Assembly (NCBI GenBank): GCA_037044905.1 | Contig: JBAOKB010000024.1 | Location: forward strand, 124,001-188,000 | DNA from: Hortaea werneckii | Taxonomy: Eukaryota; Ascomycota; Dothideomycetes; Mycosphaerellales; Teratosphaeriaceae | Direction of reading: 5' to 3' | Length of the DNA: 64,000 nt | In this document: one piece after another, positions 42,062-54,000 of the stretch | Layout: each line of letters opens with the position of its first letter | Position numbering within the stretch: position 1 is the first letter of the stretch | The notes under the pieces: model-generated | The model's database searches: none | What the model was told of the DNA's origin: nothing | Seen by the model: only the letters and a program-made list of their open reading frames with translations | Position numbers and translations under genes: made by a program

Positions 42062-43570
42062 TCAGTCGAACAGCCCGCGCTGTTCAGACAGCCTTTGAGT
42101 CGGCTCCAGCCCCGAAGTTTGGCTTGCTGGCGCATCTCGCTGCCTTTGCTGTCGTGGCGGTGGCGCCACACTACCGCTATCGCGGAATGTGCGCTGGAAG
42201 TCCATCCCGGCACGCTCGTTTGCAGCATCCCAACCCAACATCTCCTCTTCCTCGTCGTCATTGCCATCGTAATTTGGAGGATCCCATGTCCTGTCATCGG
42301 GCAAGAAGAGACTCTCAGGATCGGGGTCCTCAAAATGAGGCTGGCTCACTTGCTCCCTGAGCGATGGACGTTGGCTTTGGCTAGAAAGAGGCTTATTAAA
42401 GCCGAGTCGAGTAGGGGGAGGCATCTCAGCAGACGGTCCTGTCGGCGGAGGTTGTGGCGTCTGTTGTGGTGCGGCCGAAGCGTGTCGTGACAAGCTTCGA
42501 GTCGATACGAACTTTGGGTTGGGCGTGGATGACGCCTCTCGGAAGTTACCAGTAGTCATGAATGTAAATTCACAGTGCATGCCGAAGTTCTGGTAGCTGA
42601 ACTGCAACGGGCGTGTAGGAAGTGAGAAATAAGCAGATATGGGACCGCCGAGAGTATAGGCGTGAGTGACAACTGCACGGAAGTCCTTGACGCTAATCAC
42701 AACATGCATTTGTTCCTGCATGTGAAAATCTTCGAAATCGGCCGTGTGAAGCGTGATGACGGTCTCGAGCGGCTGCTTTAGGACCTCTACGTAAAATGTC
42801 AACGCAAGTCTTAATCACCATGTCCCGCACCGATCTTACCTTTGCCGTTTGTAGTTTTCTCCGTGAAACTCGTGAACACGGCCTTGTCATTCTCAGCGAC
42901 CAAGTCGAGTTGCTCTGTCTTTGGTCCGAAGAATTCGATGTATTCCCTTAGCACACGTGAGGAGATGCGCCATCCCTGGGTTGCCGAAGTACGGTCAAAA
43001 AGCGCATGCATTACTTCGACAGATTCGTAGGTGAGGCGGCATGTCTTCGTCATGCCATTTTTGGATATCATTTTGATAACAAGTCGGCACTCCGTCCTGT
43101 CGGGCTGTTCCTGAATGGTGACATCGCAGCGCTCGATCGGGCTCTCACGGCCTCGCGCCTCGCTTGCTCGGCCTTTGAAGACTGATTGTAGAGCCTTTGA
43201 ATGACATGAGCCAACTTGAAAGCTACACGGTAGGCATCACGCTATCCTACCTTGTTGAGGAGTTGGCAAGTAAAGCGGTCGCCACCATTGGTAGAGCTAC
43301 TCGCTCTGAACTGGTACTCGAGGAAGAAGACTTTGGCATCGAGTGTAAATGATGCATAAGCTGTCCGCGATAGATTCAGGGCGGTGATGGTGAGCTAGCT
43401 GTCGTCAACTATCCATTGTCTTGTTTGGCCCATGAGTTGCTCGTGGTTGGGCGTACCTTGTCGCTTCTTGCCTCGAGTGAAACATTGTCTGCTAACTTTG
43501 CAAGGCACACAAGGGCATCATATATCCTACCCGTTGCATCCGGTGATAGCGAAAAGCTGAGAACGGCCAT
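42062..43570 (-). CDS. rad9: DNA damage checkpoint clamp subunit Rad9
   Basis: Four exons: 43570-43457, 43394-43251, 43194-42840, 42786-42062; phases agree and give 445 residues. The PCNA-like N-terminal region (~1-280) has MAVLSFSLSPDATGRIYDAL, LADNVSLEARSDKLTITALN, SRTAYASFTLDAKVFFLEYQ, VFKGRASEARGRESPIERCD, TFLTYE-type strands and HMQEQMHVVISVKDFRAVVT. The ~150-residue tail is Ser/Pro/Gln-rich and acidic (PNYDGNDDEEEEMLGWD) and ends TQRLSEQRGLFD, typical of the phosphorylated Rad9 tail that recruits TopBP1/Rad4 in the 9-1-1 (Rad9-Hus1-Rad1) complex. It is nuclear and loaded at RPA-coated damage. Note its close 3' proximity to the Ats1-like gene. Confidence 0.93.
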
Positions 43571-44050
43571 GATTGCCGCTAATCACATTGTTGGAGTGGA
43601 TTGTTGCTGGCTTGGCGCGTTCAAATGAGGAGAACGCGTCTGACGCGAAACAGGACCTCCACGACGTCACTTCCACTTCGCGACTTTGAAGATCGCACTC
43701 ATTCCAAACACGACTCACTCTTCAATGTGATTTGAACCAATCGCATTAAGAGCCCGTCAGAAGCTTCAATAGATAACATCGGGAGACCTGAAACATTAAC
43801 CGCACGGTTTGGCTGGAAGACGGATAGCTCGTCTCTTTGAACATCGCTTGGTCTGACATCTGAGGCTTCCTGGGCAACGACAAGATCCCCTTGCCGAACA
43901 TTTCCATAATTGACATCCGAGCAAGCAATTTACCACACTTACCAAGGGAGCGAGAGCAATTGGACAAGTTGTCAGCCGCAGCGTCTCCAAACGCAGCCTG
44001 GCCTTCGAGCACCTCCTCGACCCTTACAGCTCCTCCTTGAGCCTTTCAGC
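43571..44050. promoter_or_regulatory. Divergent promoter region rad9 / LRR gene
   Basis: 480 bp between divergent starts. ACGCGT (43625-43645 area, GAACGCGTCTGACGCG) occurs close to rad9 and resembles MCB-type elements; that role is inference. No gene seen. Confidence 0.4.
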
Positions 44051-45884
44051 ATGTCGAGCGATGGCGTGCAGGCGCTACCGCCTGATCTATGGCATCTGAT
44101 TACAGCAGAGCTTGCCGACCGTGCGATACAAGCCGAATCCCAAGAGATGGCTCGGCCAGAATATGCTGCTCTATGCAACTGTATTCTTAGCAGTAAATTT
44201 CTTGCAAGCGCTGGCGCACTTGTAGCCCTCTACCGGTAGGTCTTCCTTCACTCAATGAAGAAGAAGTATTTGACTAATTCCTATACAGCATAGCACTACA
44301 CGATAGGTCGCCTGTCAAGGGTGGCGGCGGCGAGAACATCTCCTTTGCAGAGCAAGATGTAATGGTCATGAAGTGGTCAATACTGTGGCGCACCATCGTC
44401 CTCTCAACCCTCGGCAAGACCTTCTATCCGTACTGTCGTCACCTTCGTGGCCTTGATCTCCGAGATCTAAGCTGGCTGCTGGATCGTCTCGATGAGCCGA
44501 AATTCCGCGGCAAGGTAGCGAAGCAGTTTTTTGCAGGGACCTCTCTCGCTTTCATATCTTGATCGACACCCCTGCCAAAACTCCAGCCAAGACAAGGGCA
44601 GCTAGATTGGACATCAAGAAGATTCTGCTCGCTGTAGGAGACGAAATCACGAAGCGCTCGCCCTTGCTGGAAGAACTTCTTGAGCCTTCGACCTCGGACG
44701 TCCTGATCACCGCCTTGCCAACTTGGACGCCGCGTCTAGAGCATCTACGAGCGCTGGAGTTCTGGGATGGCAAACTACTTGCGGATGAAACCATCCGTAA
44801 TCTTCTCCACGTCCATTGCCCTAATCTTGCTCACCTGCAGCTCTTTCTATCTACTGATCCTGAATCAGACCACCACTTGGCTCTGTTCATCAATGGTCTA
44901 CAGCACAACAACTTGCTCACATTCGAGAATAACAGCACCTGCAACATTGGCGAGGAGACATGCATGGCCCTCAACAATCATGGCAGGAGTCTTTTCGAGC
45001 TGAAGCTGGGTCTAGAAGAGCAAGGCATGCTTGCGTTAGGCCTACTGAAGGAAATGACTGCCCTCAAAACGCTGCACATCACTAGCTTCAAGCAGTCCGC
45101 GGACCTCAAAGCGACACAAAATGACGTTTTTAGGGACATAGTCGAGTGGTTGAGAGGGTGTACTATGTTGGCGGACGTTTCCTTCGACAACATCTTGTCC
45201 GCCCCCGACCTTATGATTCCTATACTAGAGGAGGGCAGTGCACAACTAAGACATCTCTCAGTCACAGGAAAAGAAGGCTCCTTATACGTGCTCAAAGACC
45301 ACCATCACTTTCACAGAGCCCTAAAGCACCAGCTCAAATTGGAGTCCCTCGTGCTCCGTGCAGATCCAGAACCAGTGTCCAGAGACGATATCGAGATACT
45401 CATGGCCACTGTCACGTCTTTGAAACAACTTAAAAGGCTCGACCTCTTCCGCACTTCCGACTACTTCTCGAATGATCAAATCATTCAGCTGGCTCAAAGT
45501 CTTCCTATGCTGGAAACTCTATACATTGGCGGCTACGGCATTTCGGATGCCGTGCTTCACAGTGTCGCACATTTGGCACACTTGAGGTCTGTAACGTTTG
45601 CTGGTATCACGGCCTTCACGACTGATGGGCTGCTCGACTTTGTCAACGAATTACCAGACCGACAATCTGGTCTGGTGATTGCGGTCGAGATGGCTGATCC
45701 TGACTCGATGATACCGGAGGAAGGCCAGAAGCTCATTGCAGACTCGCTGGCAACAAAGGTCGGTGGAAGGTTTGAGTATCAGCCATTACGAGGTATTGAT
45801 GCCCTCCCTTTCATTCACAGGCCGACTGCTGATGTTTCGATAGATCCAAATGTCCCTGAATTTGATGAATCAGACTCGGAATGA
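44051..45884 (+). CDS. Leucine-rich-repeat (F-box-like) protein, frameshifted
   Basis: Exon 1 is 44051-44235 (MSSDGVQALPPDLWHLITAE, an F-box-like start), the intron is 44236-44288, and exon 2 begins at 44289. The frame RGLDLRDLSWLLDRLDEPKF...VAKQFFAG is lost at GGG 44536-44538. One base off, the sequence continues DLSRFHILIDTP and runs to the stop at 45884. Adding one base there gives 593 residues. The C-terminal part holds irregular leucine-rich repeats (LPTWTPRLEHLRALEFWDGK, LKQLKRLDLFRTSD, LPMLETLYIGGYGISDAVLH, LRSVTFAGITAFTTDGLLDF). The family is conserved in Pezizomycotina, of unknown target. A 22-bp GT...AG intron at the break is too short to be credible. Confidence 0.75.
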
Positions 45885-46029
45885 GTCAAACTTCAAACAT
45901 CAGATGTTCGACCGTTACACATGTGGCCAGGCGTCGAAGGTGCTTTGGAAGCACCATGACGTCAGAGCTGTGCAATTTGAAGCTTTGCAAAGTCCCAACG
46001 CCTACTACAGGTCATCAATCTCATCAATC

Positions 46030-48029
46030 ATGAAGCGAATCCTGGTAATCGCGGGCTCTGACAGCTCGGGCGGCGCGTAAGTGATCAGGCTACGAAGGTT
46101 TTGAGAAGGAAGCAAGCTAAGGCGCCTCTCCAGCGGGCTAGAAGCCGATCAGAAGGCGATTGCCGCTCATAGCTGCTATGCTATGACAGCGACTACAGCT
46201 CTGACAGCACAAAATACGCAAGGTGTCAGTGGTATACACGAGACCCCGCCTGACTTCGTACGGAAGCAGATCGATGCTTGTGTAGCCGACATTGGCGTAG
46301 ATGTAGTCAAGACAGGTATCATCAGCATTATATGCACACTCCTTTGTTCACTTTACTGAGGCTATCAAAAGGAATGCTAGCTTCAGCAGAGACAGTCAAT
46401 GTTGTTGCCGAATCGCTCCAAAATTATGAGCTTGACGTATCCGTCGTCGATCCCGTGATGGTAGCCACGAGTGGTGCACAGCTTCTGCCAGAGAAGGCAG
46501 TCAAAGTGCTGTGTGACAAGCTGCTTCCTGTGACATTTCTGCTTACTCCGAATATTCCGGAGGCCAACCTCATTATAAAGGAAGCAGGCGAGGAGCCTGT
46601 GGAAGTCAAAGACAAAGAAGGACTGAAGAGACTAGCAGCAGCAGTGCAGAAACTTGGTCCAAAATATGTCCTTCTTAAAGGCGGACATTTGCCCTTGACT
46701 GCGGATGGAAGACTAGCGACGTCTGCCAGAGACAGAAAGGTCGTAGCTAACGTACTTACTGGTCCCGATTTCAACGAAGTGATTGAACTGCCATACCAGG
46801 AATCGCGCAACACACATGGGACTGGGTGCACTCTTGCATGTAAGACTACTGCTGTGAGCTGTAGAGAAAGACGCATGCTAATGCTGCACTAGCTGCTATT
46901 GCTTGTCGGCTTGCTGAAGGATACAGAATCGATCAAGCGGCCCGAATGGCTTGCAGATACGTTGAGGCTGGCATCAAGACCAGTGTTGATCTCGGGCGAG
47001 GTTCTGGGCCTCTTAATCATTTCCATTCGACGCAGTCCTTACCATTCCCACCGTAGGCCAATCTTGCCTCGATCCCATTATATCTGTTCCCGGACTAATA
47101 CCACCTTAGGCAAGGTTTCATTCAGTATCTGCTGGAGCGAGAGGATGTCCAACCTGCTTGGCACGAATACACACATCATGAATTCGTGCAACGAATGGGC
47201 GACGGCACGTTACCACCAGAAACATTCAAGTACTACATGATACAAGATTATCTCTATCTGGTAAGCCAAAGACGGCGGGTAGCTCTGAGAAATAAGGCGC
47301 TGACCCTCTAGATACAATTCGCCAGGGCCAATGCTCTCGCCGGGTACAAAGCGAAGACGCTCGACGACATTGCCGGTGTATGCCTTCTATTTAGCCAACG
47401 CTCGATTGACAGTTACTGATATATACCAGGCTGCTCGGATTGTGACGCACATCCGACATGAGATCAACTTGCACATCAGCGAATGCCAGGAGTTCGGTCT
47501 TTCCCAGGTCGATATGGAACAGCACGAGGAGTCACAAGGTCAGTCCAGACCCTATTGATTCCGACAATTCGTTAACGCTTCGAAGCTTGCACCGCCTACA
47601 CCCGATACGTTCTGGACATTGGCCAGTCAGAGGACTGGCTTGCTCTTCAGTCGCTCTTTTGCCATGTTTGCTCGGCTACGGCATGATCGCGCAGCGTCTG
47701 CACGAGATGCAAGTTGCGAAACCGCCCAAGCAGCCCAATCGGTACTTGTCTTGGATCAACAACTACATTGCTGAAGACTACACCGAGGCGGTAAAGAAGG
47801 GACGAGGTAAGGCGTGCGCGACCTATCGCGCCGGCTACTGCTAACCCGAACTTAGACCTGATAGAGAAGCACGCCGTGAAACAATCTCCTAGCCGAGTTG
47901 AGGAACTGGTGGCCATATTTATTCATGCAACAAAGGTGTGTCTTGCCATCTCTCTTGCTCGCTTTTACCAAGGCTAACGACAGGTCGCAGATGGAAACTG
48001 GGTTCTGGAATATGGCAGCTTCGGCGTAA
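46030..48029 (+). CDS. thi20: Thi20-type HMP(-P) kinase fused to TenA, frameshifted in TenA
   Basis: Ten exons: 46030-46076, 46134-46315, 46372-46839, 46893-47052, 47110-47260, 47312-47377, 47430-47538, 47586-47806, 47856-47935, 47991-48029. The ThiD-like kinase half has MKRILVIAGSDSSGGAGLEAD, YAMTATTALTAQNTQGV, DVSVVDPVMVATSGAQLL, LTPNIPEANLII, YVLLKGGHLP and RNTHGTGCTLASA. The TenA half has FIQYLLEREDVQPAWHEYTH, YYMIQDYLYL, FARANALAGYKAK, PCLLGYGMIAQRLH and ETGFWNMAASA. Together they phosphorylate HMP to HMP-PP and salvage degraded thiamine. One base is missing near 47648-47656 (between LALQ and ALLPCLLGYG). With one base added the protein is 507 residues. Only 145 bp follow the upstream LRR gene. 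Confidence 0.88.
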
Positions 48030-48666
48030 GCATAGATGTTCGTTTTGATGACACCTGCATTTCTAAGGGTGTCAAGTGGCTCACATGATAAACGCATATG
48101 TCAAGGGCTCATTCCGCATTTGTCTTGTATGCATGGAAAAACATAGCATTTGCCACATGCAGCGATCCGGGCGAGATGTGAGCGCGGTGTATTCTAGCAC
48201 ATCTTGCGATGCCTGTGATAGCAGTATGCTCCTGAATACGAAGGATTGCACTGTCGTTGGCTATCAGTGTCAACCAAGAGTATCTGCACATCTGTGAGAT
48301 ACGATCGTTGGCCGTGCCCGGGCGGCCTCGCAAACGCACGTGAAACATGTGAATGCGACAGACCAACCCGCTGAGACGCCGCTCGGACCACTAGTAAGTT
48401 TACAGCCTAGCGCCGCCAAGACCAGGATCTGCAGGAAAAAGTTGCCAGAGCCTTTCTTTCGCCCCTTCGCGGTTGCCTTACACTCTTGCTTTCAACAACA
48501 ACCTTTCTACCTCATCCTCCCCTTCCACTCCGACACTCATTATCTCCCGCTTCTGAAACGCAACTCAGGGCCTGCAGAGAGTTCGCAAGTCCCGACACTT
48601 GATCATTACCTTATCTCGAAGCGGCGACTTCAGTCTCTACAGCAAACAAAGAACGCGCGCGCAGAG
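48030..48666. other. Intergenic, no supported gene
   Basis: Pyrimidine-rich sequence from about 48430 to 48560 forms the dbp2 promoter and leader. No gene or RNA found. I saw no thiamine riboswitch signature near thi20. Confidence 0.5.
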
Positions 48667-51013
48667 ATGTCTTACGGCGGCGGTTACGGCGGCGGCGGCT
48701 ACGGTGGTGGATATGGTGGCGGTGGCTACGGTGGATCCCGTGGCGGCGGTGGTTATTCGAATGGGTACGGATCTGGAGCGCGTGGATACGGCTCTCAAGA
48801 CTACTACTCCGGAGGGTAAGCCCAAAGGTTTAGGCGACTTGCAGCCTCCCAATTGCCCACATTTCCCTTTCGCATCATGCGGATCTTTTCATTGCGATCA
48901 CAGGCTAACTTTCGTTTGCAGATACGGTGGTGGCGCGAACGGCTACGGCGGCGGTGGCTACGGCGGTGGCCGTGGTGGTGGCGACAAGATGTCCGCACTC
49001 GGCGCTGGCCTGAAGAACCAGACTTGGGATATCAGCGCTCTTCCCAAATTTGAAAAGACGTTTTACAAGGAGGACCCAGCAGTCACCTCCCGCTCCGAGG
49101 CCGAGGTCGACCAGTTCCGCCGCGACAACCAAATGACCATCTCCGGTCGCGATGTCCCAAGACCGGTGCAGACCTTCGATGAGGCTGGCTTCCCCGCGTA
49201 TGTCATGAACGAAGTGAAGGCACAGGGATTCGCGAAGCCTACCGCTATTCAGTCCCAGGGTTGGCCCATGTCCCTTGTCCGGTCGCGACGTTGTCGGTAT
49301 TGCTGAGACTGGATCCGGAAAGACTTTGACTTACACTTTGCCTGCTATCGTCCACATCAACGCCCAGCCTCTTCTGGCTCCTGGTGACGGCCCGATTGTC
49401 CTGATACTGGCTCCGACCCGTGAATTGGCGGTGCAGATTCAAGAGGAGGTCAACAAATTCGGCAAGTCTTCGAGGATTAGGAACACTTGTGTGTACGGTG
49501 GCGTTCCGAAGGGTGGTCAGATCAGAGATCTCGCAAGAGGCGTGGAAGTGTGCATTGCCACCCCAGGCCGTCTAATTGACATGCTGGAGGCTGGCAAGAC
49601 CAACCTTCGTCGTGTAACCTACCTCGTCCTCGACGAGGCGGACCGCATGCTTGACATGGGTTTCGAGCCCCAGATTCGCAAGATCGTCGGCCAGATTCGT
49701 CCGGACCGTCAAACTTGCATGTGGTCTGCTACCTGGCCTAAGGAAATCAGACAACTTGCCTCCGACTTCCAGCAAAACTTCATTCAGGTCACAATCGGCT
49801 CGGCAGAGCTGTCTGCCAACCATCGCATTACGCAGGTGGTTGAAGTCTGTTCGGACTTTGAAAAGCGTGACCGTATGCTCAAGCACATGGAGCACATCAT
49901 GGAGGACAAGAACAACAAAGTCCTCATCTTCACGGGCACCAAGCGTGTCGCGGACGACATCACTCGCTTCCTTCGCCAAGACGGCTGGCCAGCACTCTCG
50001 ATTCACGGCGACAAGCAGCAAAATGAGCGCGACTGGGTGCTCAACGAGTTCAAGACGGGCAAGAGCCCGATCATGGTTGCCACCGATGTGGCTTCCCGTG
50101 GCATTGGTATGATTGCTGACATCCCACCCCCAACCCTTTCCCTCCCCCTTATCCCCCAACCCGTCCGTAAGTGCGGGTCTGTCTTGCCGCGCACTGCACA
50201 TTGTGCGCTTGGCGTGCACACATAACCATTCGTTTAGGGCTGTTCGTGTTCCCTTGTTCTTCAAGGGGTCCTTGGAGACTTCAAGTCGGTGTCGTGAGCT
50301 GCTTGCTTGCTTTGCTACATCATCCCGTTTCTCTGCGCTTGCACTTCCCTGTCAGAGAAGCGGTACCTACGAGTCTTCAGATGTTGCGCTGGTTTCACAG
50401 CTGCGCGCGTTCCAAGGATCCTATCGCGGAGAATATTCACGGCCAGTGACTTTTGAATGTAGTTGTGTGCGCCTTAGAGCGCTGAGCGCCTGTCACTGTC
50501 CCGGACACACATGGTTGCCACTAAGTGTCGCATATTGCGCACTGGACAGATCTCGCATCCGGCAAAGGATTGCTTTTGCTCCTCGTTCACTCACCGCACC
50601 ATTCGCATGCTTTACTAACTTGATTTGGTTTAAAGACGTCAAGGACATCACTCACGTGTTCAACTACGACTACCCGAACAACTCGGAGGACTATGTCCAC
50701 CGTATCGGGCGTACTGCTCGTGCTGGCCGCACAGGTACTGCCATCACCCTCTTCACTACTGACAGTAAGTTCACCGGCACAATCATTCTCGGCATAAGCT
50801 AACAAGATTTCAGACTCTAAGCAAGCCCGTGACTTGGTCAACGTGCTCCGCGAGGCCAAGCAGCAAATCGACCCTCGTCTGGCCGAGATGGTTCGCTACG
50901 GCGGCGGTGGCGGCGGTGGCCGTGGCTTCGGTGGTGGACGTGGCGGTCGTGGAGGCCGTGGCGGCTGGACTGGTAGCAACAACGCACCCCTCGGCGGCAG
51001 CCGACGCTGGTAG
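48667..51013 (+). CDS. dbp2: DEAD-box RNA helicase Dbp2, frameshifted
   Basis: Exons 48667-48815, 48922-50106, 50636-50764 and 50814-51013; about 553 residues once one extra T is removed. The Gly/Tyr-rich N-terminus precedes the core: Q-motif GFAKPTAIQSQGWP, motif I AETGSGKT, Ia PTRELA, motif II DEAD, motif III SAT, V ATDVASRGID, VI HRIGRTARAG. An RGG-type tail follows (GGGRGFGGGRGGRGGRGG). Dbp2 unwinds RNA in mRNP assembly, nonsense-mediated decay and rRNA maturation in the nucleus. The frame breaks at 49274-49276 (ATGTCCCTTGTCC, one T too many) between GWPM and SGRDVVG. Such a break in a conserved, highly expressed gene points to sequence error. The third intron is unusually long (see separate entry). 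Confidence 0.92.
50107..50635 (+). other. Long late intron of dbp2 (529 nt)
   Basis: The donor is GGTATGAT after ATT G and the acceptor is TTTAAAG|ACGTC. The splice joins ATDVASRGI to DVKDITHVFNYD, i.e. exactly in helicase motif V. A perfect TACTAAC branch point lies at about 50613-50619. All other introns here are 50-110 nt except in profilin, DUF3292 and rps16. The yeast DBP2 gene also has an exceptional ~1-kb intron late in the gene, which mediates negative autoregulation. Confidence 0.85.
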
Positions 51014-54000
51014 ATGTAAGATCAAAAGTTGCAGTTCTTCGGCATAATCAGCATTATGGGAAGCGGAAGGCGCTGTGGGCTAGACTGGGCATGGCGTTAT
51101 TGAAATCATGAGAGTATTTCCGCGTGGCGGCGTTAATGAGAAAACATGGGTTGGCACGGGATGCATTGTGCGTAAGGGTAGTGTGAGCCTGCTTTCGCGG
51201 CTATTAGAGTTGATCAACCGTTAATGAGAAAGAAGCCTCTCATCACATTGTCGTGTCCTGTCCAACGAACGTTACATTCACTGCAGGGGGATTCATTACG
51301 ACCCTGTGCACGTTTGCCGTCAGGCCCAAAAGACAGGCTCGTCATCAACGTTACCGCGACAGGCATGCCTACATGAGGTGGCTTGGAACGAAAAGCTGAG
51401 CTGGGCGACGACAACATTCCAAGACCTGTGCCCTGACATCCATGCCGATCATTGCCTCAAGACAGCCCAAATCATTGTTGGTGCTTACAGCTCTATCGGA
51501 GCTGTCTCCGGGGGCTTCATCAAACCTGGAAGTCACCGGATCGATCGACCCCCTTTGATTTCTTTCATATTGGATGAAGCAAATGAAAGTGGGTAGCTAG
51601 ACCTCCGAAAGTAGCAAGTATTTACACAACAGTTTCCGAAAGTCGCCTGTATACTTTTTTCGAGATCAGCATTTTAGAAAGAGTGGGATGTTTCGACCAG
51701 GGGGGAAGCCGCCGAAGCTGCAAGATACGGCGACGCTTTTACGAATGGAAACTCGGGGCTTGCATGTCTGCGCAACTGCATGATTTTTTTTGCTTTGCTC
51801 GGTTGTGTGCAGGAGAAGTATCGGCTATTTGGATCACAGGTGCGGAGTAGATTCGCATGGGTCAGGCACGAATGCTGGAGTTTAGCTGCAGCTCTGCATG
51901 CGTCGAACATGCAGAGATGATCGCTTCATGTATCTAGGTAGCTAGGTTCTTTGCTGTGATGTTGAGAAAGTTAACTACGGCAGCATGGGCAGTGGTTGCC
52001 GAAAGGTCATGCATTTGCCGCGTGGACCGAGAGTGAGAGAGCGTCTTTGATGATTTGGTCGTCGCTGCCTCGAGGTGTGCAAAAGACGACGATCTCTTTG
52101 CTCCACATCGTCATCAATTGATTGAGGTCATTTGCAGGCCCACAGCTACAGCAATCGACATGGGACCCTCCATACCCCGCCAGAAGGGCGACGTCGACAT
52201 AAGAAAGACGCGATGTTCCCGCTATGCGACGCTACAACTGACAGAGCAGTCCCTGATCCCTTGGAGCGGAAGAACTAGGCCTAGTCGCTAGGCGCTGTGT
52301 AACATACAACCATAAAATGTGGTGACATATATGCCGACGTTCAGTACCTTGATACATTGTCCTTCCATGACGAGTTCACGGGCGTTCAGTTTCTGCGTCC
52401 GCGGAACAGCAGGCGCCAGGAGCGCTTCAGGCGGCTCAGTCTTACATAGGCGAGCGTTCGCACGAGTCGCGAAGAGCAGGTCCCGCTGTACTTGAACGTA
52501 TTTAGCCAGGGGATAGGGGTAGATGCGCGATGGAAGCGAGTCACAATAACAATAGGCGTCTATCTCATCTCGCACCTGACCAGGGATGCCATGCAAGCAG
52601 CAAATAGGAAATGATCTCACTGCTTCTTGACAGAACATTAGCTGCTACATGCGACTGCAGCCTGCAGATATAGACAGGCAACATGATGACACGATTGCAG
52701 TTACTGTACTCGGTCATGGGGCACACTTGCCAGTCGGTGACGGCGGCGTGTCCGCGGGCTGAGGCATCGTACAAGGACGCTGGCGGCCAACCAAAACGTG
52801 GTAATCCTCTCATTACGTTTCGATCAAGTATACGCGCCGAAAAGACGAGCTCGTGTGCCGTTCATCACGCACAGAAAGCTTTTTTGCGGGACATGGGAAT
52901 CGCGTGATTGCCCTTTGTTTGTTAATAATACAGTACCGTACCAGGCGTGAAAAATCACTCGGATGAGTCTCGTGCAGCTCGCTGTCTGCCATGTCTCGCC
53001 CGCGATGCATCTCATCACCTCATGCTGCATGATGAACAGGCTTGACCGCCTCGAGGTTGCATCGCCGCTGACCCGATGGTGCGATGATGGCCATGACCTC
53101 GGCGTGCTCGGTAAGACAGGTTGAACGCTCAGTCCTCCTCGTGGCCGGCGAATGTGGAGGAGAGTGGAGTCGTGAACGGTGTTGTCACCACGAGCTGCAC
53201 GAAGGTGGATCCCAGTCTCCAACTCGCCTCCGGAAGTTATCTGGGCTCGCTGGGCTGGCCCTTGCGCGGCGGCCCGAGCTCAAATTTCTTCACTATCTCG
53301 CCGCTAGCCTGCTTTTTCCCTCACACCATCCTCATCGCGGCTTTAGCTTGCATCGCCAGATCTCGCAGCGAGAGACTTCACTCCAACCAACGCCGTCAGC
53401 CTCCGTCCCCCCTCCGCGGCCCTCTCGGCGACTGTCCGGCTTACCCAAAGCGCTGCGGTCCCAAGGAGCGGTAGCTTTCTGCCCTCGCCATCATCGCTCA
53501 CCCACAACGGTGGCCTTGACTTTATTTCCTGCCCCGAACTGCCCACGCACGCACGCTGAGGCCGAAGGAACCAGGGAACCTCCGGTTTGGGCACTAGCAC
53601 GCTGCACCTCTACCGGTCCCAGCCACATCCTGAATTCGCCGTGCAGCTTTCACAACATAGGGCTGTCGCGCACTCGTCTCTTTGTGGGAGCGCGCACTGC
53701 ACCACAGCGGCGCCGCGGCTGTGCTTTCTAAACACGAACTTCAGCCGGTCATTCACCGCTCGTGACCGCTCGGCCGCCGTGGGCTCGCTCAGACGGGAGA
53801 TTACCCGTGCGTGTTGCCAAGCGCGCACGTCGGGGGCCCGTGCATCGGAGATTCCCTTTTCCTTCGCAGGGGAACCTTAATACCCGCTCGCTTTCGTGCA
53901 TTAAGGCAAGAGCCGAATTTCGCAACCGAGCAGCAGAAAGGAAACGAAAAAAAAGTCTGTGCTGTACCGCTGCTGCTCTTGCTTCTGCTACTGCAAGCTT

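Noticed and set aside
45885..46030. Thiamine (TPP) riboswitch in front of thi20
   Set aside because: The conserved CTGAGA element and partner motifs of fungal TPP riboswitches are absent in the 145-bp gap and in the first intron.
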